Notes: generated by a model not told the origin, from the sequence alone. DNA of 64,000 nucleotides from Thermolongibacillus altinsuensis (GCF_004341205.1 NZ_SLUL01000013.1:16621-80620), one strand, 5' to 3'. Shown: positions 8,571 through 18,379, numbered from the stretch's first letter. Numbers and translations are program-made.

Positions 8571-9637
8571 ATGAAAAAATATCTTCTCATCATGATCGGC
8601 ATCATTTTTCTTCTAACAGGCTGTTTAAAACAAGAAGAAAACAGTCCTCAAAATGTACAACAAACAAATAAAAACGATAATATGGAAATCATTGCTCAAG
8701 ATTTACGTGTGCCATGGGCGATCGACTGGGACGGGACATCTTTTTATATTTCAGAGCGGACTGGCTCCATTGTGAAAATTACAGGCGATGAAAAAATTAG
8801 ACAGAAGCTGCATTTAGAAAAGAAGCTTTCAACGGCATCGGAAGCTGGTGTATTAGGTTTTGTGCTTCATCCCGAGAAAAAGAATGATGCTTTTCTTTAC
8901 TATACATATGAGGATGAAAACGGACAATTTAATCGCGTTGTAGAAATACGGGAAAAAAATAATGAATGGTTTGAGGAAAAGGTTTTGCTTGACCACATTC
9001 CAAGCGGAAGCTTTCACCATGGCGGAAGAATAAAAATCGGACCGGACAAAAAACTGTACATCACAACGGGAGATGCTACAGATGCGATGATTGCTCAAGA
9101 CAAAACATCTCTTGGCGGAAAAATTTTACGAATGAATCTCGACGGCACAATACCGAACGATAATCCTTATCCCAACTCCCTTGTCTACAGCTATGGACAC
9201 CGCAACCCACAAGGCTTGGCATGGGATGAAACAGGTCAGCTTTATAGCTCGGCTCGGAGCATGGCTCAATTGCGCATGACGAAATCAATCTGATTAAACC
9301 GAAAGGAAATTATGGATGGCCTTTTATTCAAGGATATGAGACGAAAGAGGGGATGATCACACCATTGTTCCATTCAGGCGATCATACTTGGGCGCCATCT
9401 GGAATTGCCTATCATCAAGGGATTTTGTATGTTGCACAACTGCGGGGGGAAGGGATTTTAGCGTTCGATTTAAAAAATAAAACATATAAACAAATTGTTT
9501 CCAATGTAGGCCGCGTGCGGGATGTATTCATATTGGAAGATCATTTATTTTTTGTCACAAACAACACGGATGGAAGAGGGACGCCGGTCAAACATGATGA
9601 CAAATTAATCAAAATTCCAATCCCGAAAGCCATTTGA
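8571..9637 (+). pseudogene. PQQ-type sugar (sorbosone/glucose) dehydrogenase lipoprotein, frameshifted
   Basis: Starts with a lipoprotein signal (MKKYLLIMIGIIFLLTGC, lipobox LTGC) after AGAAGGAGGG. The body is a beta-propeller sugar dehydrogenase (VPWAIDWDG, SGSFHHGGRIKIGPD, LYITTGDATD, YGHRNPQGLAWD). The frame breaks where a 5-bp unit CTCGG is directly repeated (9248-9257). Removing one copy restores SSEHGS, the expected family motif, and joins the rest of the gene (INLIKPKGNYGWP onward) to the stop at 9637. As read, translation stops near 9293, giving an inactive truncated protein. Either a recent mutation or a phase-variation-like slippage event; an assembly error cannot be excluded. Confidence 0.85.
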
Positions 9638-9754
9638 CGCGAAAAATATCTATGGAACCGGGAGGCCAAGCCGATTAAAATCGACTCCTGCATGTTTAGA
9701 GAATAAAAAATTTACCCTTACGCACATACTTATGTATAGAAAGGAGGATGTCTT

Positions 9755-9910
9755 ATGAGTAAATGGAATGAAGAAAGCGCACCAAACAACAACTTATCTG
9801 CAGCTGATATTAAAAATTCTAAATTCCAAACAGAGCATAAGTTTTCAGAAGAATTATCAGATGGAATGGAAAGAAACAAATACATAAAAGACCAACAAAG
9901 CAAAAAATAA
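9755..9910 (+). CDS. Small hydrophilic protein, SASP-like, 51 aa
   Basis: ATG preceded by AAGGAGG at ideal spacing. The product is hydrophilic, Asn/Lys/Glu rich, without a membrane segment, and contains FQTEHKFSEEL, which recalls the protease (GPR) cleavage region of gamma-type small acid-soluble spore proteins. It would then be a spore core protein degraded on germination, but the match is short. It stands alone, with a terminator at 10003-10045. Confidence 0.6.
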   Translation: MSKWNEESAPNNNLSAADIKNSKFQTEHKFSEELSDGMERNKYIKDQQSKK

Positions 9911-10002
9911 TGAAATATCCCTTTGGAGGTATTTACTTTTTTTACTACGTGCATCCTATCCATTGTCATTTGTTCTCGAAAGAAGCAAGATTTATAAATA
10001 CC

Positions 10003-10045
10003 AAAAGCTACCTTACCATTGTTATAAGGTAGCTTTTCTTTTTTG
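10003..10045 (+). terminator. Rho-independent terminator
   Basis: AAAAGCTACCTTA pairs with TAAGGTAGCTTTT, then CTTTTTTG. Strong intrinsic terminator, isolating the catabolic cluster from upstream transcription. Confidence 0.88.
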
Positions 10046-10137
10046 TTTAAAATAAACGAATTATCATTCTAAAGACCAGACATTTTTTGTTTAAAAACAA
10101 CATAGTTTTCATTTACCTAAAAATATAAAGTTAAGAC

Positions 10138-10152
10138 ATGAAAGCGTTCTCG
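10138..10152 (+). promoter_or_regulatory. Probable CcpA cre site upstream of the aminotransferase
   Basis: ATGAAAGCGTTCTCG matches WTGNAANCGNWNNCW at all but the last position and lies 31 bp before the start codon. It suggests catabolite control of the cluster; a better match lies at 15497. Confidence 0.55.
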
Positions 10153-10182
10153 ATGGATGACAAATTAAGAGGGTGAAATGCT

Positions 10183-11358
10183 GTGAGTCTCCAATCAAAC
10201 AAGATGAGTCAAATTCCTCCTTATATGTTTGCAGAACTTAGCAAGAAAAAAGCACGTTTAATTAAAGCAGGAATTGACGTGATCGATTTGGGAATAGGCG
10301 ACCCTGATTTACCTACGCCAGAGCATATTGTTGACAAATTAATTGAAGAAATACGTCGTCCTGAAAACTCAAAATATCCTAGCTTTATTGGAAATTCTGA
10401 GTTTAGAAAAGCTGTAGCCAATTTTTACAAGCGCCAATTCAATGTAGATGTAGACCCTGAAACAGAGGTACTGGCTTTAATAGGATCTAAAGAGGGGATT
10501 GCTCATATCGTTCCTACCATTATAAACCCAGGTGATTATGTGCTAGTTCCAGATCCCGGATATCCGCCGTATCGAATGGCGACTTATCTCGCAGAGGGAA
10601 AAGTGTATAATATGCCCTTGCGAAAAGAGTTTAATTTCCTTCCAAAATTTAAGGATATTCCGGATGAGGTTTTAGATTCAGCTAAGCTAATGTTCTTGAA
10701 TTATCCTAGTAATCCGACAGCTGCTACAGCGAACCTTGAGTTTTTTGAAGAAGCCGTTTCATTCGCCCGCAAATTCAATATCGTAATTGCACATGATTCA
10801 GCCTATAACATGATCACATTTCAAGATTACAAAGCTCCGAGTATTCTTCAAGTCAAAGGTGCAAAAGATGTAGCTGTAGAATTCGGGTCTTTATCGAAAA
10901 CATACAGCATGACTGGATATAGGATTGGATATGTTGTTGGAAACAAAGAAATGATTAAGGCATTATCGATCTATAAAAGCAACACCGATACAGGTCAGTT
11001 TACCCCCATTCAATTAGCAGCAGCCCATGCTCTAAATGGAGATCAAACGTGCATTAGAAAACACAACGATATTTACTGGGAACGAATGAAGGCAATGATT
11101 GAAGGTCTTAAAACGATTGATATTCATGTCGAACCACCTAAAGGATCGTTTTTTATTTGGGCAAAAACCCCTAAGGGATACACATCAAGTGAATTTGCAG
11201 AGAGCGTACTAGAACAAGCCGGAGTCATTATTACACCTGGTCATGCATTCGGTCCATCCGGAGAAGGATATTTTAGAATTTCTCTATCCCTTCCAAATGA
11301 TATTCTTTACGAAGCGATTGACCGAATAAAGAAAAAAGTGAAAATTACTCCAAAATGA
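10183..11358 (+). CDS. PLP-dependent aminotransferase (LL-DAP aminotransferase-like, class I/II)
   Basis: 391 residues, GTG start after AGAGGGTG. Fold-type I motifs: YPSFIGNSEFRKAV, NYPSNPTAA and the PLP lysine K239 in GSLSKTYSMTGYR. Sequence style is close to DapL-like LL-diaminopimelate aminotransferases, which in Bacillus include many paralogues of unknown substrate. Here it heads a catabolic gene set (aldehyde dehydrogenase 13 bp downstream), so transamination of an amino acid or amine substrate is likelier than lysine biosynthesis. Substrate not determinable from sequence. Confidence 0.85.
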   Translation: MSLQSNKMSQIPPYMFAELSKKKARLIKAGIDVIDLGIGDPDLPTPEHIVDKLIEEIRRPENSKYPSFIGNSEFRKAVANFYKRQFNVDVDPETEVLALIGSKEGIAHIVPTIINPGDYVLVPDPGYPPYRMATYLAEGKVYNMPLRKEFNFLPKFKDIPDEVLDSAKLMFLNYPSNPTAATANLEFFEEAVSFARKFNIVIAHDSAYNMITFQDYKAPSILQVKGAKDVAVEFGSLSKTYSMTGYRIGYVVGNKEMIKALSIYKSNTDTGQFTPIQLAAAHALNGDQTCIRKHNDIYWERMKAMIEGLKTIDIHVEPPKGSFFIWAKTPKGYTSSEFAESVLEQAGVIITPGHAFGPSGEGYFRISLSLPNDILYEAIDRIKKKVKITPK

Positions 11359-11371
11359 GAGGAGATAATCA

Positions 11372-12907
11372 ATGAATAATCACACTGTAGTAAACGAAAG
11401 ATTTAAAGGAAATGACCGTGGCGATGTGAAGAGCTATTTAAATTTTATCGATGGCGAGTGGGTTCCTTCCGTTTCAGGTAAATTTTCCACCAATGTTAAT
11501 CCGGCAACGGGAGAAATTTTAGGAAAAGCGCCTCAGTCTACAAAAGAAGATGTAGATCGTGCGGTTCTTGCTGCTAAAAAAGCTCAAAAATCTTGGAGGC
11601 TGGTACCAGCTCCCGAAAGAGCTGAAGTTCTCTATGAAGTTGCAAGATTATTAAAAGAGAGAAAAGAAGAACTTGCTCAAATCTTGACGAGTGAAATGGG
11701 AAAAGTGATTAGCGAAGCAAGAGGAGAAGTTCAGGAAGCAATTGATATGGCTTATTATATGGCTGGAGAAGGGCGCCGACTTTTTGGAGACACCGTTCCG
11801 TCAGAGCTTAGAAATAAATTTGCAATGAGTGTTCGAGTTCCAGTAGGAATTGCTGGTCTTATCACTCCTTGGAATTTCCCTATTGCCATTGCATCTTGGA
11901 AATCACTACCTGCATTAGTGGCAGGAAATGCAGTTGTGTGGAAACCAGCTTCAGAAACACCATTCATCGCTGGAGAATTTGTGAAAATTTATCAAGAAGC
12001 AGGGTTGCCAAAAGGACTGATGAACCTTGTATTTGGCAGCGGTGGAGTGGTAGGAAACGCAATTGTAGATCATCCGGATATTGACATCATATCATTTACG
12101 GGTTCAAATGAAGTTGGACGACAAATCAATGAACGTGCTGGTCGATTACTAAAACGTACATCCCTTGAAATGGGCGGAAAAAATGCAGTGACTGTTCTAG
12201 AAGATGCAGATCTTGATCTTGCTGTAGATGGAATCATCTGGAGTGCATTTGGTACATCCGGTCAAAGATGTACGGCATGTAGCAGAGTAATTGTACATGA
12301 AGCAGTAAAAGAAGAACTAGAGCAAAAATTAGTCAAACGCATTGCAGAATTAAAAATAGGCAATGGCCTTGATGAGGAAGTAAATGTGGGTCCAGTTATT
12401 AATCGCTCCTCTCTACAAAAAATTGATAAGTATGTGAAAATCGGGATAAAAGAAGGAGCTAAACTCCTTTGCGGAGGGAAAATTTTGACTGACGGTGAAT
12501 TAGAGAAAGGTCATTATTATGCACCAACCCTCTTTACAGATGTTAAACCATCAATGACGATTGCAAAAGAAGAGATTTTTGGTCCGGTCACTTCCATCAT
12601 TCCGGTTAAAAGTCTAGAAGAAGCAATTGAAGTGAACAATAGCGTTGAATTCGGTCTTTCAAGTTCTATTTTTTCTCGTGATGTGAATCGAGTTTTTCAA
12701 GCAATGAGAGATTTTGATACAGGAATTGTATATGTGAACGCTGGCACAACCGGGGCAGAGATTCACTTGCCTTTTGGCGGTACAAAAGGCACAGGGAATG
12801 GACACCGAGATTCTGGGGTAGCCGCTCTTGATGTCTATACGGAGTGGAAATCCATTTATGTAGATTACAGCGGAAAGTTACAAAGAGCTCAGATTGATAA
12901 TAAATAA
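11372..12907 (+). CDS. NAD(P)-dependent aldehyde dehydrogenase
   Basis: 511 residues with GAGAGGAGAT before the ATG. Full ALDH signatures: ITPWNFPIAIASWK, FTGSNEVG, catalytic glutamate region LEMGGKNAV, catalytic C300 in GQRCTA, and EEIFGPV. The C-terminal LPFGGTKGTGNG is reminiscent of alpha-ketoglutarate-semialdehyde or aminoadipate-semialdehyde-type enzymes. It should oxidise an aldehyde made by the amine oxidase or aminotransferase of the cluster to the acid that the CoA transferase then activates. Forms a two-gene operon with the upstream aminotransferase. Confidence 0.88.
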   Translation: MNNHTVVNERFKGNDRGDVKSYLNFIDGEWVPSVSGKFSTNVNPATGEILGKAPQSTKEDVDRAVLAAKKAQKSWRLVPAPERAEVLYEVARLLKERKEELAQILTSEMGKVISEARGEVQEAIDMAYYMAGEGRRLFGDTVPSELRNKFAMSVRVPVGIAGLITPWNFPIAIASWKSLPALVAGNAVVWKPASETPFIAGEFVKIYQEAGLPKGLMNLVFGSGGVVGNAIVDHPDIDIISFTGSNEVGRQINERAGRLLKRTSLEMGGKNAVTVLEDADLDLAVDGIIWSAFGTSGQRCTACSRVIVHEAVKEELEQKLVKRIAELKIGNGLDEEVNVGPVINRSSLQKIDKYVKIGIKEGAKLLCGGKILTDGELEKGHYYAPTLFTDVKPSMTIAKEEIFGPVTSIIPVKSLEEAIEVNNSVEFGLSSSIFSRDVNRVFQAMRDFDTGIVYVNAGTTGAEIHLPFGGTKGTGNGHRDSGVAALDVYTEWKSIYVDYSGKLQRAQIDNK

Positions 12908-12914
12908 AATCATC

Positions 12915-12949
12915 ATCCCCTCTTCTTTTTCTGCGAAAGAAGGGGGGAT
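12915..12949. terminator. Bidirectional terminator between converging genes
   Basis: ATCCCCTCTTCTTT pairs with AAAGAAGGGGGGAT; T-rich tracts on both sides serve the aldehyde dehydrogenase (+) and the regulator (-). Confidence 0.75.
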
Positions 12950-12950
12950 T

Positions 12951-14153
12951 TCATATTTTCAATTCTTTATAGCTTTGAATCGCTGCATGTAAGAGCATAC
13001 AATGTTCAAAATTACTTGTATCAAGAGAGGTTAATTCATTAATTTTTTCAAGACGATAAATGATTGTATTCCTGTGAATGAACATATTTCTAGCAGCAAC
13101 GCTCAAGTTCATATTATATTTGCAATACATCATAAATGTTTCTGCCAATACTTCATAATGATCTTGTTGTGTTAAAGGAGAAATTAATTTAATTAATTTA
13201 TTTCGATATTCGGATGATAATTCTTTTGGAAGCAATCTTAATAATGTTTCAGGTTCATTGTAAAAATAGATGGGGATTTTTTGTTCAGATTTTTTTCCTA
13301 TATTCATCGCTTTTTTCGCATTACTGTAAGACTCAGCAATTCCTTTTATTCCAGAATTGATATCACCTACCGAAATGGATGCGGAAACCTTATATTTTGT
13401 TTCTAAAAAAGCATTTAATCTTTGAATTTTTTGTTCGAGATTTTCTTGTAATCGTGAGAATGATCGTTCAGTGGGGAGAGATTTGATTACAATAAAGCGT
13501 TCTATATTTAAAAATGAAATAATATCATTTTTTGATTCATGGAAAAGCAGGTGAAGAAAGTTAAGCACTTCTCTTTGAAAATATTGGAGGGGAAAACTGC
13601 CAAAAAATTCCTCATTCGATTTTTCGGATGAAATTTTTTTAGAGAGTGATTGAATATCAACTAACAAGCATACTTTGTTGCTTTGCAAATCATAGTCAAG
13701 CAACTTTGCATATTGATAAATATGATCACATTCATCATTTTCCCTAAAATGGATAATTTGATGGACAAACACTTCAATCATTTTCTCTTTTAACTCAACC
13801 ATTTCTTTTCTAAATGCATCCTGACACATCATTTCAACTTGATTTTTTACTAGATGTACATATTTTTCTACTTCCCTAGGTTCTCCAACAATCCCTAGAA
13901 CACCGATGACATGATTATTAAAATTCAAAGGTACGGATATGCCGGGGAGAATCTCCTTTTCAATTTCATTTTTACAATATACCATACGGTTGTTCTTAAT
14001 GACGTCAAGTGAGGGCCTATGAAATATTCCGATTCTGCTTTTATCAGTCGCCCCAATGATGTATCCTTCATTATCAGTTATGCTGATCGGATATTTTAAA
14101 ACCTCACTTGTTTTTTCAACAATTTCTTGAGCGATATGTTTAAGAATCTTCAT
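12951..14153 (-). CDS. PucR/CdaR-family transcriptional regulator
   Basis: 400 residues from the ATG at 14153, chosen because GGAAGG precedes it; an upstream in-frame start at 14234 lacks a site. The N-terminus (MKILKHIAQEIVEKTSEVL, PISITDNEGYIIGATD) is a sugar-diacid recognition domain as in CdaR. The middle resembles a degenerate GGDEF-like region (ISVGDINSGIKGIAESYSNA). The C-terminus is a PucR-type helix-turn-helix (YNMNLSVAARNMFIHRNTIIYRLEKINEL). It probably senses an organic acid and activates the catabolic genes on either side; it lies divergent from the Rieske gene with about 210 bp between them, where an operator would be expected. Confidence 0.88.
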   Translation of the reverse strand: MKILKHIAQEIVEKTSEVLKYPISITDNEGYIIGATDKSRIGIFHRPSLDVIKNNRMVYCKNEIEKEILPGISVPLNFNNHVIGVLGIVGEPREVEKYVHLVKNQVEMMCQDAFRKEMVELKEKMIEVFVHQIIHFRENDECDHIYQYAKLLDYDLQSNKVCLLVDIQSLSKKISSEKSNEEFFGSFPLQYFQREVLNFLHLLFHESKNDIISFLNIERFIVIKSLPTERSFSRLQENLEQKIQRLNAFLETKYKVSASISVGDINSGIKGIAESYSNAKKAMNIGKKSEQKIPIYFYNEPETLLRLLPKELSSEYRNKLIKLISPLTQQDHYEVLAETFMMYCKYNMNLSVAARNMFIHRNTIIYRLEKINELTSLDTSNFEHCMLLHAAIQSYKELKI

Positions 14154-14367
14154 CGATATGCCTTCCTTTCTTTTTTCCATAGATAAAAAAGGCATGTAAG
14201 CACAAAAATTTTTTCTATGGTGCAAAAAAAACAAAAATCATCACTTTCATTATAAGAATTTTTGGTGAAAATATACATATTATTAAGAATCTTTTTAATT
14301 TACAATCAATCTACCCTTCAAAAAGCGAACTCTTTTCCATGATTTCTTTAAAAGGGAGGTATATTTC

Positions 14368-15465
14368 ATGCCAAACCAAGAATTTCGAGTAAGTAATAAA
14401 CTGAGCGAAGCACATACTCTACCTGCCTGGCTTTATAGAGATCCTGAAGTATTGGAAGTAGAAAAACGAGAAATTTTCAGCAAGTCTTGGCAATACGTCG
14501 GGCATATTAGTCAATTTAAAAAGCCGGGAGACTATATAACAACTGAAGTCGCAAATAAACCGATTATTGTAATATGCGGCAACGATGGCGAGATCCGTGC
14601 ATTTTTTAATGTTTGTACGCACCGTGCGGCTAAATTGCTAGAAGGGGAAGGAAATAAATCGATTATTACTTGTCCTTATCATGCATGGACTTTCAAGTTA
14701 GATGGTTCGCTTAACAGAGCTCCGAACATGAAAGGTGTAGAAAATTTTGATTACGGTGACTTTTGTTTAAAAACAATAAGAATAGAAATATTGGAATCTT
14801 TTATTTTTGTGAACCTCGATCCAAATGCTCCCCCCATGTCGACGCAATTCCCTAATTTATTCCACCATGTTCGAAAGTACAATTTAGAAAATTTGAAAAG
14901 AGTAAGAGTAAAGGAAACTATCTGTAAGTCTAATTGGAAAATCGGAATTGACAACTATTTGGAGTGTGATCATTGTTCCATTGTTCATAAAACACTCGTT
15001 TCCAAGCTAGACATGAACCAATATGAGATGGAAGTGTATGATTATTATTCCTATCAAGGGGCTCCTTTAAAAGGAAAAACGAATGAATTTGGTTTAGGTC
15101 AAGGCGGACGTTATTATTGGTTGTATCCAAATACTTGGTTTTCATTTGATCCAGGTCCGGCTAATGTTTCCATTCATCAATCCATTCCAATTGATCACAA
15201 AACGACAAAATATATATATACCACGTTTTTTATGACTGATCAGATGAGTAAAGAAGAACAAGAGTTAATGGCCATTGATGAATTGGTCCGTCAAGAAGAT
15301 CTTGAAATTTGTGAAGCTGTCCAAAAAGGGATGGATACAGGGGCATATAAACAAGGAAGATTTTCTCTTACAGAGAATCTCGTTCATCATTTCCAATTAC
15401 TCATTCAAAAAGACTTAGAAACGTTTTTGCCTATAAAATCAGCTAATACTCCCACCACATCATAA
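14368..15465 (+). CDS. Rieske-type non-heme iron oxygenase, alpha subunit
   Basis: 365 residues with AAAGGGAGG before the ATG. Rieske [2Fe-2S] ligands C83-x-H85 (CTHRAAKL) and C102-x2-H105 (CPYH). The mononuclear iron site has N196-Y197 and H202/H207 in ECDHCSIVH. The style fits oxygenases that demethylate quaternary amines (GbcA-like) as well as ring hydroxylases. No reductase or ferredoxin gene is in the cluster, so electrons must come from elsewhere. Next to an amine oxidase and a permease, an N-demethylation or hydroxylation step on a nitrogen compound is a reasonable but unproven role. Confidence 0.85.
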   Translation: MPNQEFRVSNKLSEAHTLPAWLYRDPEVLEVEKREIFSKSWQYVGHISQFKKPGDYITTEVANKPIIVICGNDGEIRAFFNVCTHRAAKLLEGEGNKSIITCPYHAWTFKLDGSLNRAPNMKGVENFDYGDFCLKTIRIEILESFIFVNLDPNAPPMSTQFPNLFHHVRKYNLENLKRVRVKETICKSNWKIGIDNYLECDHCSIVHKTLVSKLDMNQYEMEVYDYYSYQGAPLKGKTNEFGLGQGGRYYWLYPNTWFSFDPGPANVSIHQSIPIDHKTTKYIYTTFFMTDQMSKEEQELMAIDELVRQEDLEICEAVQKGMDTGAYKQGRFSLTENLVHHFQLLIQKDLETFLPIKSANTPTTS

Positions 15466-15496
15466 AAAAATGGTCCCAGTTTCTTTGATCACCTTT

Positions 15497-15511
15497 ATGT
15501 AAACGCTTTCT
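15497..15511 (+). promoter_or_regulatory. CcpA cre site upstream of the permease
   Basis: ATGTAAACGCTTTCT matches the cre consensus WTGNAANCGNWNNCW at every position, 45 bp before the permease start. It predicts repression of the downstream genes by glucose. Confidence 0.75.
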
Positions 15512-15556
15512 AAAGATGGATGACAAAAATTAAATTGGAAGATAGGTGAATGTTCA

Positions 15557-16990
15557 ATGGGAATGAATCAAGAAAACCATGTAAAGTTAAATCGCTCTAT
15601 GAAGAGCAGACACTTATTTATGCTTTCCTTAGGCGGTGTTATTGGAACGGGACTATTTTTAGGCTCCGGGTATGCAATTGGAGAAGCGGGGCCAGCAGGG
15701 GCGATACTGGCTTATCTTGTTGGTGGATTGTTAATGTACTTAGCAATGGTTTGTCTAGGAGAATTATCCGTTGTCATGCCTGTCTCAGGATCGTTTCAGG
15801 CACATGCCACTAAATATATAGGACCGGCTACTGGCTTTGTAATCGGCTGGGTATACTGGTTAAGCTGGGCAATGTATGTTGGTCTTGAATTTGTAGCAGC
15901 CGGTGTACTCATGAAGAGATGGTTTCCAGATGTTCCAGTTTGGATATGGTGTGCTTTATTCATCATCCTTCTTTTTTCAATTAATTCGCTCGCCACAAGA
16001 AGTTTTGCAGAGACGGAGTACTGGTTTGCAGGAATTAAAGTCATTACCGTCATTCTTTTCATCATTGTCGGTCTAGGGGCTGTTTTTGGAGTATTAAATA
16101 TGGATGGGCAACCTGCACCGTATTTCGCTAACTTTTTTGGAGATGGATTATTTCCAACAGGGTTAACTGGTGTTTTTATCTCCATGATGACTGTCATTTA
16201 CGCGTTTCAAGGCTCTGAAATTATGGGCGTCGCTGCAGGAGAAACAGAAGATCCACAAAAAAATATCCCAAAGGCGATTCGTAATATCGTTGCCCGTATT
16301 CTATTGTTTTATGTTTTAGCCATTTTTGTATTATCTGCCATTGTTCCTTGGAAAGAAGCCGGAGTTCTAGAAAGTCCTTTTGTAACGGTTTTCGATATGG
16401 TTGGTATTCCATACGCAGCTGATATTATGAATTTTGTTATTTTAACGGCCATTTTATCTGTAGGAAATACAGGACTTTATGCTTGTACCCGTATCATGTA
16501 TTCTCTTTCTGAAAACGGGATGGCTCCTTCAATCTTTAGAAAATTAAACAAACGCGGCGTTCCATCTTATGCGCTTTTGATTACGCTAGGATTTGCATTA
16601 CTTTCCTTACTAACGAGTATAGTAGCAGAGGATACACTTTTCGTTGTTTTACTTGCAGTAAGCGGAATGGGCGGTACCTTAACTTGGATGGCCATCGGTT
16701 TGGCACAATATAGATTCCGAAAGCAATATATTCGAGATGGCGGAAAATTAGAGGATTTGCAATATAGAGTACGGTTCTTTCCGCTTGTGCCATTTCTTTG
16801 TATCGCTATGTGCTTATTTATATTCATATTCATGGCGTTCGATCCGACACAAAGGGCATCACTCTTTTGGGGAACTGGTTTTATAGCCGCTTGTTATTTG
16901 TATTATTACTTGTTCTACACAAGAAAAAAAGCAGCTTTATCGAATCTCACAAATACTCAAACCAATCCAACTGTAAAAGAAGAGAATTAG
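15557..16990 (+). CDS. Amino acid permease, APC (AAT) family
   Basis: 477 residues, GATAGGTG upstream. It opens with MKSRHLFMLSLGGVIGTGLFLGSG, the unwound first helix signature of the amino acid transporter family, and has about 12 hydrophobic helices; EIMGVAAGETEDPQKNIPKAI is the conserved cytoplasmic loop of AAT proteins. It should import the amino acid or amine degraded by the cluster by proton symport. No cytoplasmic domain is added. Ends 13 bp before a long hairpin preceding the amine oxidase gene. Confidence 0.9.
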   Translation: MGMNQENHVKLNRSMKSRHLFMLSLGGVIGTGLFLGSGYAIGEAGPAGAILAYLVGGLLMYLAMVCLGELSVVMPVSGSFQAHATKYIGPATGFVIGWVYWLSWAMYVGLEFVAAGVLMKRWFPDVPVWIWCALFIILLFSINSLATRSFAETEYWFAGIKVITVILFIIVGLGAVFGVLNMDGQPAPYFANFFGDGLFPTGLTGVFISMMTVIYAFQGSEIMGVAAGETEDPQKNIPKAIRNIVARILLFYVLAIFVLSAIVPWKEAGVLESPFVTVFDMVGIPYAADIMNFVILTAILSVGNTGLYACTRIMYSLSENGMAPSIFRKLNKRGVPSYALLITLGFALLSLLTSIVAEDTLFVVLLAVSGMGGTLTWMAIGLAQYRFRKQYIRDGGKLEDLQYRVRFFPLVPFLCIAMCLFIFIFMAFDPTQRASLFWGTGFIAACYLYYYLFYTRKKAALSNLTNTQTNPTVKEEN

Positions 16991-17002
16991 TCCTTAAATA
17001 AC

Positions 17003-17036
17003 GATGCACAGCTATCCGAATAGATAACTGTGCATC
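17003..17036 (+). repeat. Inverted repeat between permease and amine oxidase genes
   Basis: GATGCACAG-C-TATC pairs with GATA-A-CTGTGCATC across CGAATA; arms are 14 nt with one opposed mismatch. No T-tract follows; instead the ribosome binding site of the amine oxidase begins 4 nt later. Could be an intercistronic RNA hairpin or an operator dyad. Confidence 0.7.
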
Positions 17037-17053
17037 AGTGAGGGGGAAGGTTG

Positions 17054-18379
17054 ATGGTGAATTATAAAAGTAATGAAAGCTATGATGTAATCGTAATCGG
17101 AGGAGGATTTTCAGGGTTGACTGCCGCTCGTGAACTTCGTTTTCTTGGTCATAAAGTACTTCTACTGGAAGCACGTGACAGACTAGGCGGCCGCACTTGG
17201 GTTGATACTCGTCTTAATTCTAAGCTCGAAATGGGAGGGACGTATGTTCATTGGTTTCAACCCCACGTATGGACGGAAATCACTCGTTACGGATTAGAAA
17301 TTGTATCAGGCCCAAAAGCAGAAAAAGTTTATTGGATTTCAAACGGAAAGTCTCATCAATCAACGATTAGTGATTACAAAAATAAACTTAAAAGTACGGT
17401 AGATCGGTTAATGAGTGAAAGTCATAAATACTTGCCGTTACCTTATGATCCTCTTCATTCACCATTAATAAAAGAAATCGATGGAGTAACCGCTGAAGAA
17501 TTTATGAAAGATTTTGGTTTAACACAGGAAGAGTATGATATTTTACACGGATGGGTGGCTTCTGACTTCTGTGGAGCACCTGCAGAAGGTGCTGTCACAC
17601 AAATCTTTCGTTGGTGGGTTTTCTCGCAGGGAAATTGGAACAATCATAGCGCTATGATTTCCACATACAGACTGAAGGAAGGAACGAAAGCACTGATTGA
17701 AGCGATTGCTGCAGATGCGAAAGCCGAAATAAAGCTTTCAACAATTGTGAGAAGTGTGGAACACAACCATGAAGGTGTGATCGTAACCGATCATAACAAT
17801 TTCCAATATAAAGCGAAAACGGTCATTGTGACAGTGCCACTTACAACTCTTCAAAATATAAAATTTAATCCTGCTTTATCTTTGGAAAAACTAGCGTCGT
17901 CAATGGAAGGGCAAACTTCAAAGGGTGTGAAGGTTTGGGCACGAGTGAAAGGAAAATTAGAGCCATTTGATGCATTGGCACCAGGGAATTATCCGTTAAA
18001 TTCTGTTCATTTAGATAGATTCGTAGATGGAGACAGCATTCTTGTTGGATTTGGCCCAAGTGCAGCCATGCTTGATCCAAACGACCGAGAAGCAGTAGAA
18101 AAGGCGTTACAACATTGGATTCCTGAAATTGAAGTTATTGAAAGTACCGGGCACGATTGGGTAAACGATGAATTTTCAAGGGAAACTTGGCCGATGCTTA
18201 AACCGAATCAGCTTACCACTTATTTTGAAGAGTGGAATACTCCTGAGAACCGCGTATATCTTGCAGGCACAACGTATGCGAAAGGTTGGGCAGGATTCAT
18301 TGATGGCGCCATTGAGAGCGGGCTAACCGTAAGCAGAAGAGTGCATAAACATCTTACTGGTGAAAACACTTGTAATTAA
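17054..18379 (+). CDS. Flavin monoamine oxidase family protein
   Basis: 441 residues from ATG 17054 (AGGGGGAAGG 7 nt upstream; a TTG directly before it is also possible). The N-terminal FAD motif VIVIGGGFSGLTAARELRFLGH is followed by EARDRLGGRTW. The C-terminal FAD segment is RVYLAGTTYAKGWAGFIDGAIESG. This is the typical layout of bacterial monoamine/putrescine oxidases. It would convert a primary amine to an aldehyde, hydrogen peroxide and ammonia, feeding the aldehyde dehydrogenase. No signal peptide, so cytosolic. Confidence 0.87.
   Translation: MVNYKSNESYDVIVIGGGFSGLTAARELRFLGHKVLLLEARDRLGGRTWVDTRLNSKLEMGGTYVHWFQPHVWTEITRYGLEIVSGPKAEKVYWISNGKSHQSTISDYKNKLKSTVDRLMSESHKYLPLPYDPLHSPLIKEIDGVTAEEFMKDFGLTQEEYDILHGWVASDFCGAPAEGAVTQIFRWWVFSQGNWNNHSAMISTYRLKEGTKALIEAIAADAKAEIKLSTIVRSVEHNHEGVIVTDHNNFQYKAKTVIVTVPLTTLQNIKFNPALSLEKLASSMEGQTSKGVKVWARVKGKLEPFDALAPGNYPLNSVHLDRFVDGDSILVGFGPSAAMLDPNDREAVEKALQHWIPEIEVIESTGHDWVNDEFSRETWPMLKPNQLTTYFEEWNTPENRVYLAGTTYAKGWAGFIDGAIESGLTVSRRVHKHLTGENTCN

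Noticed and set aside
14153..14234. Longer N-terminus for the PucR-type regulator
   Set aside because: The extra residues lack a ribosome binding site and the known domain starts at MKILKHIAQ.
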